From assembly GCA_934646175.1 (NCBI GenBank), contig CAKUEI010000068.1, positions 1-8,782 of the forward strand: a stretch of DNA of 8,782 nt, given 5' to 3'. A model generated the notes under the pieces. The model was not told where the DNA came from, ran no database searches, and worked only from the letters and a program-made list of their open reading frames with translations. Both the position numbers and the translations under genes were made by a program. The DNA comes from an uncultured Oscillospiraceae bacterium (GTDB lineage Bacteria; Bacillota; Clostridia; Oscillospirales; Oscillospiraceae). Below are positions 6,992 to 8,782 of the stretch, in pieces. Each line of letters starts with the position of its first letter. The first letter of the stretch is position 1.

Positions 6992-8383
6992 TTACCTCCT
7001 AAACAGATAATCCATCAGACAGGGCACATTAGAAAAATCGGGGATGACGCAATCCGCGCCTGCCTTCAGAAGGCGTTCGCGCTTCCAAGCGTCCACTGAG
7101 TGGTCCTTTGCGGATTCGTTGGTAGCCACGGCTACGGCGTAGCCGCCTACGGTGCGGGTCAGTTCCATTTCCACATAGCCGTCGCCGAAGGAGAGCAGCT
7201 CGCCGCCCTGCATCTTCTTTTCCTCCAGCAGGGAGCGGATGACCTGCTCTTTGGAGCAGGCGGTGCTGTTCTGGTCGGTGGCGCCGTGGATCCCGGCGAA
7301 GTAACGGTCCACACCCAGAAGGCGGGCCTCTTCGATCACGTCCACCTCGTCGGTGCCGCTGGTGAGATGACACTGAATGCCCTCGTCGCAGAGGGCCTGC
7401 AGCAGCTCCCGGATGCCGGGCACCAGATAGGGCGTGGGGTCCGCCCCATGGCGCAGGGCCTCCCGCCGCTCCCCGATGCGCTCCATCAGGCGGCGGAGGT
7501 ACTCCGTTTTATACACCAGCGGCTCCTCCGGCGTGCCGCCGAAACGGGCGACCTCTTCCCCCAGGCGGATACACTGAAAAATAGTCTGCTTCCCGGTAAG
7601 AGTGTCCACAAAGTCCATGACCAGCGCCTTCGCCTCTTCCGATGCGGGGGCGTTGGGGCACTTGAGCAACTCTTCCGTAAAGTACTGGTACATAATGGGC
7701 TGCCACCCCTCCCGCAAAAGGCTGACGGTGCCGTCAAAGTCAAAAATGGCATAGCGGAAGGCACCGCCGGGCGCGGGATAATGTACGGTCTCCACATCCC
7801 AGGTGGTGGCCAGCTTTTTCTTCAGGTAGCAGACCAGTGCGTGGTTATAGACCATGTGCAGGTCTTCCAGTTCCTCCATGGACTCGGTGGGGGCAATGAG
7901 GCACAGGTCGCACAGGGGCTTCATCTTTCCGCCGTCCCGGCCGCCGAAGCCGATGACCGTAAGGCCCATCTCCTTCGCGGTCGCGCAGGCATTTACGATA
8001 TTGGGGGAGTTGCCGCTGCCGCTGAAGACGATGAGCACGTCGCCGGGCTGGGCCTGGGACCGCAGCATGATCTTATAGATGTCCGCATAGCAGAAGTCGT
8101 TGGCAAGACAGGTGACGATGGCGTTGGGGTCGTTGAGGCAATGGACCTTGAATCCCTCCCGCTCGCCCACGCGGCAGCCTTTGGTCAGGTCATTGGCCAT
8201 ATGGCTGGCGGTGGCGGCGCTGCCGCCGTTCCCTGCGGTGAAGATGCGCTTTCCGGTTCGCTTGGTATCGGCGATCACGTCGCCGATGCGCTCCAGCAGG
8301 GCAAAGTCGGTTTTCATGAGGCACTCACAAGCCTCTTTGGCGTATTCCCGGGTATCTGCGGGAGCCATGTAGCAATTTCCCAT
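6992..8383 (-). CDS. Fusion of GmhA-like phosphoheptose isomerase (SIS) and HAD phosphatase
   Basis: This 463-residue two-domain protein is first in the - strand operon. Residues 1-190 form a SIS domain close to GmhA, which converts sedoheptulose 7-phosphate to D-glycero-D-manno-heptose 7-phosphate. It shows AGNGGSAA (50-57), NDFCYADIY (95-103) and the phosphate-binding SGSGNSPN (121-128). GmhA metal/catalytic positions read His61, Asp65 (Glu in E. coli), Glu173 (Gln in E. coli) and His181. After a short linker, residues 210-463 form a HAD phosphatase with nucleophile Asp215 in DFDGTV, Thr341-Ser342 (motif II), Lys378 (motif III) and GDGYVE (400-405, motif IV). A helical cap fills the stretch between motifs I and II. 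This cap-bearing type differs from the compact GmhB phosphatase of the known heptose pathway. The ATG at 8383 has GGAGGAGGAG 7 nt upstream; ATG at 8368 is less well placed. Domain calls are firm, substrate is inferred. Confidence 0.88.
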   Translation of the reverse strand: MGNCYMAPADTREYAKEACECLMKTDFALLERIGDVIADTKRTGKRIFTAGNGGSAATASHMANDLTKGCRVGEREGFKVHCLNDPNAIVTCLANDFCYADIYKIMLRSQAQPGDVLIVFSGSGNSPNIVNACATAKEMGLTVIGFGGRDGGKMKPLCDLCLIAPTESMEELEDLHMVYNHALVCYLKKKLATTWDVETVHYPAPGGAFRYAIFDFDGTVSLLREGWQPIMYQYFTEELLKCPNAPASEEAKALVMDFVDTLTGKQTIFQCIRLGEEVARFGGTPEEPLVYKTEYLRRLMERIGERREALRHGADPTPYLVPGIRELLQALCDEGIQCHLTSGTDEVDVIEEARLLGVDRYFAGIHGATDQNSTACSKEQVIRSLLEEKKMQGGELLSFGDGYVEMELTRTVGGYAVAVATNESAKDHSVDAWKRERLLKAGADCVIPDFSNVPCLMDYLFRR

Positions 8384-8398
8384 TTGGTTCCTCCTCCT

Positions 8399-8422
8399 CC
8401 GGGCGCAAATTGACAGGCCCGG
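8399..8422. repeat. Short inverted repeat around the -35 box
   Basis: CCGGGC (8399-8404) and GCCCGG (8417-8422) form a perfect 6-bp inverted repeat with a 12-nt spacer, centred on the start of the -35 hexamer of the + strand promoter. It lies between two divergently read genes and could be a repressor operator. Arms this short and GC-rich can arise by chance in a GC-rich genome, so the call is weak. Confidence 0.3.
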
Positions 8423-8438
8423 TCAGCTATGTTAAGAT
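8410..8438 (+). promoter_or_regulatory. Sigma-70/SigA-type promoter for the ROK kinase gene
   Basis: A perfect TTGACA -35 box (8410-8415) is followed after exactly 17 nt by TAAGAT (8433-8438), a good -10 box. TG at 8430-8431 adds an extended -10 element. Transcription should begin near 8445, leaving a leader of about 30 nt before the ATG at 8476. This is the only near-consensus promoter I find in the window. It reads away from the - strand operon, whose own promoter must lie in or beyond the same region but is not recognisable. Confidence 0.8.
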
Positions 8439-8475
8439 GGAAAAAATAAAACGCGATGCGGAAGGACTGTTCGCT

Positions 8476-8721
8476 ATGTATCTTGGCGCCATTGACATCG
8501 GCGGGACCAAAACCATCTCCGCCGTCACCGACGAGGCGGGGACTCTGCTGGCAAGCTGCCAGTTCGAGACCATCCGCGGGGACTATGCCGCCCACTTCTC
8601 CCTCTGCTGTGAAAAGCTGGGGGAGTGCCTTCGGGAGCTTGGCATCACGGCAAAGGCCCTTTCCGGCGTGGGTGTGGTGGTGCCGGGCATGGTATCCGGC
8701 AATGTCCTGCTGCGGCAGTAG
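8476..8721 (+). CDS. ROK-family sugar kinase, N-terminal fragment ending early
   Basis: The 81 codons match the N-terminus of ROK glucokinase or N-acetylmannosamine-kinase-like proteins. GAIDIGGTKT (4-13) is the ATP-phosphate-binding motif, and GVGVVVPGMVSGNVLL (64-79) matches the strand-turn region seen at this point in the family. A TAG at 8719 then stops it, whereas ROK proteins run to about 300 residues and carry the catalytic Asp and the Zn-binding His/Cys cluster further on, so this piece cannot be active alone. No frame of the last 60 bases continues with ROK-like sequence, so a simple frameshift does not explain the loss. Start is ATG 8476, with AAGGA at 8462-8466 nine nt upstream and a strong promoter before that; the frame is open back to 8410, but that codon lies in the -35 box. 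A sequence junction, insertion or assembly edge is likely. Confidence 0.75.
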   Translation: MYLGAIDIGGTKTISAVTDEAGTLLASCQFETIRGDYAAHFSLCCEKLGECLRELGITAKALSGVGVVVPGMVSGNVLLRQ

Positions 8722-8782
8722 GTGAAAACGCTTTTTCCCTCGCAGGACTCATCCAGAATATTCAGCAGCTTTTTCGCGCTGC

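Noticed and set aside
6047..7099. A 350-codon open frame on the + strand opposite the unknown protein
   Set aside because: It is antisense to a gene with strong start context and tight operon spacing. The antisense translation has no recognisable motif.
7100..8413. A 437-codon open frame on the + strand opposite the SIS-HAD gene
   Set aside because: It is antisense to a well-supported gene, has low-complexity composition and no domain signature, and lacks a good ribosome binding site.
8410..8475. Upstream TTG start for the ROK gene at 8410
   Set aside because: The TTG is part of the TTGACA -35 box, upstream of the predicted transcription start. ATG 8476 fits the ROK N-terminus and has its own ribosome binding site.
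1..8782. CRISPR array, tRNA/rRNA genes, insertion sequence, riboswitch
   Set aside because: No regularly spaced repeats, cloverleaf sequences, transposase motifs or terminal inverted repeats were seen. The longest non-coding stretch is 127 bases (230-356), which holds only a terminator and a ribosome binding site.

Overview
The window is GC-rich and gene-dense. Genes are short-spaced or overlapping, with strong GGAGG-type ribosome binding sites. This layout, with a ribose/galactose-type ABC importer next to a sugar oxidoreductase and a sugar isomerase, suggests a GC-rich anaerobic Firmicute, perhaps a gut Oscillospirales-like Clostridium relative. That assignment is inference from gene style only; no marker gene is present.

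Left half, + strand (1-4935): a sugar import and conversion operon. It holds the 3' end of a periplasmic-type sugar-binding protein (2-229), a hairpin terminator just after it (257-290), a two-domain sugar ABC ATPase with a TTG start (357-1865), an RbsC-type permease overlapping it by 8 nt (1858-2853), a Gfo/Idh/MocA-family dehydrogenase (2890-3933) and a xylose-isomerase-like TIM barrel (3946-4935). The plausible logic is import of a sugar or polyol, NAD(P)-dependent oxidation to a keto form, then isomerisation or epimerisation. The substrate cannot be read from sequence. A symmetrical terminator (4942-4983) closes the operon and also serves the operon converging from the right.

Right half, - strand (8383 down to 4989): a compact three-gene operon. 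In transcription order these are a fusion of a GmhA-like phosphoheptose isomerase (SIS) domain with a HAD phosphatase domain (8383-6992), a protein of unknown function that I read as a distant deoxyhypusine-synthase-like protein (6985-5999), and a PfkB kinase of the RfaE/HldE type (6002-4989). Isomerase, kinase and phosphatase are the three activities that make heptose 1-phosphate from sedoheptulose 7-phosphate. The nucleotidyltransferase that would finish an activated heptose is not in the window, and the deoxyhypusine-synthase-like member has no place in the known pathway. This is the most interesting part of the window.

Right edge, + strand (8410-8782): a near-consensus promoter reads away from the - operon into a ROK sugar kinase gene. 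That gene stops after 81 codons, where full-length ROK proteins have about 300. The last 60 bases do not look like ROK sequence in any frame, so this is either a disrupted gene or a junction near a contig end.
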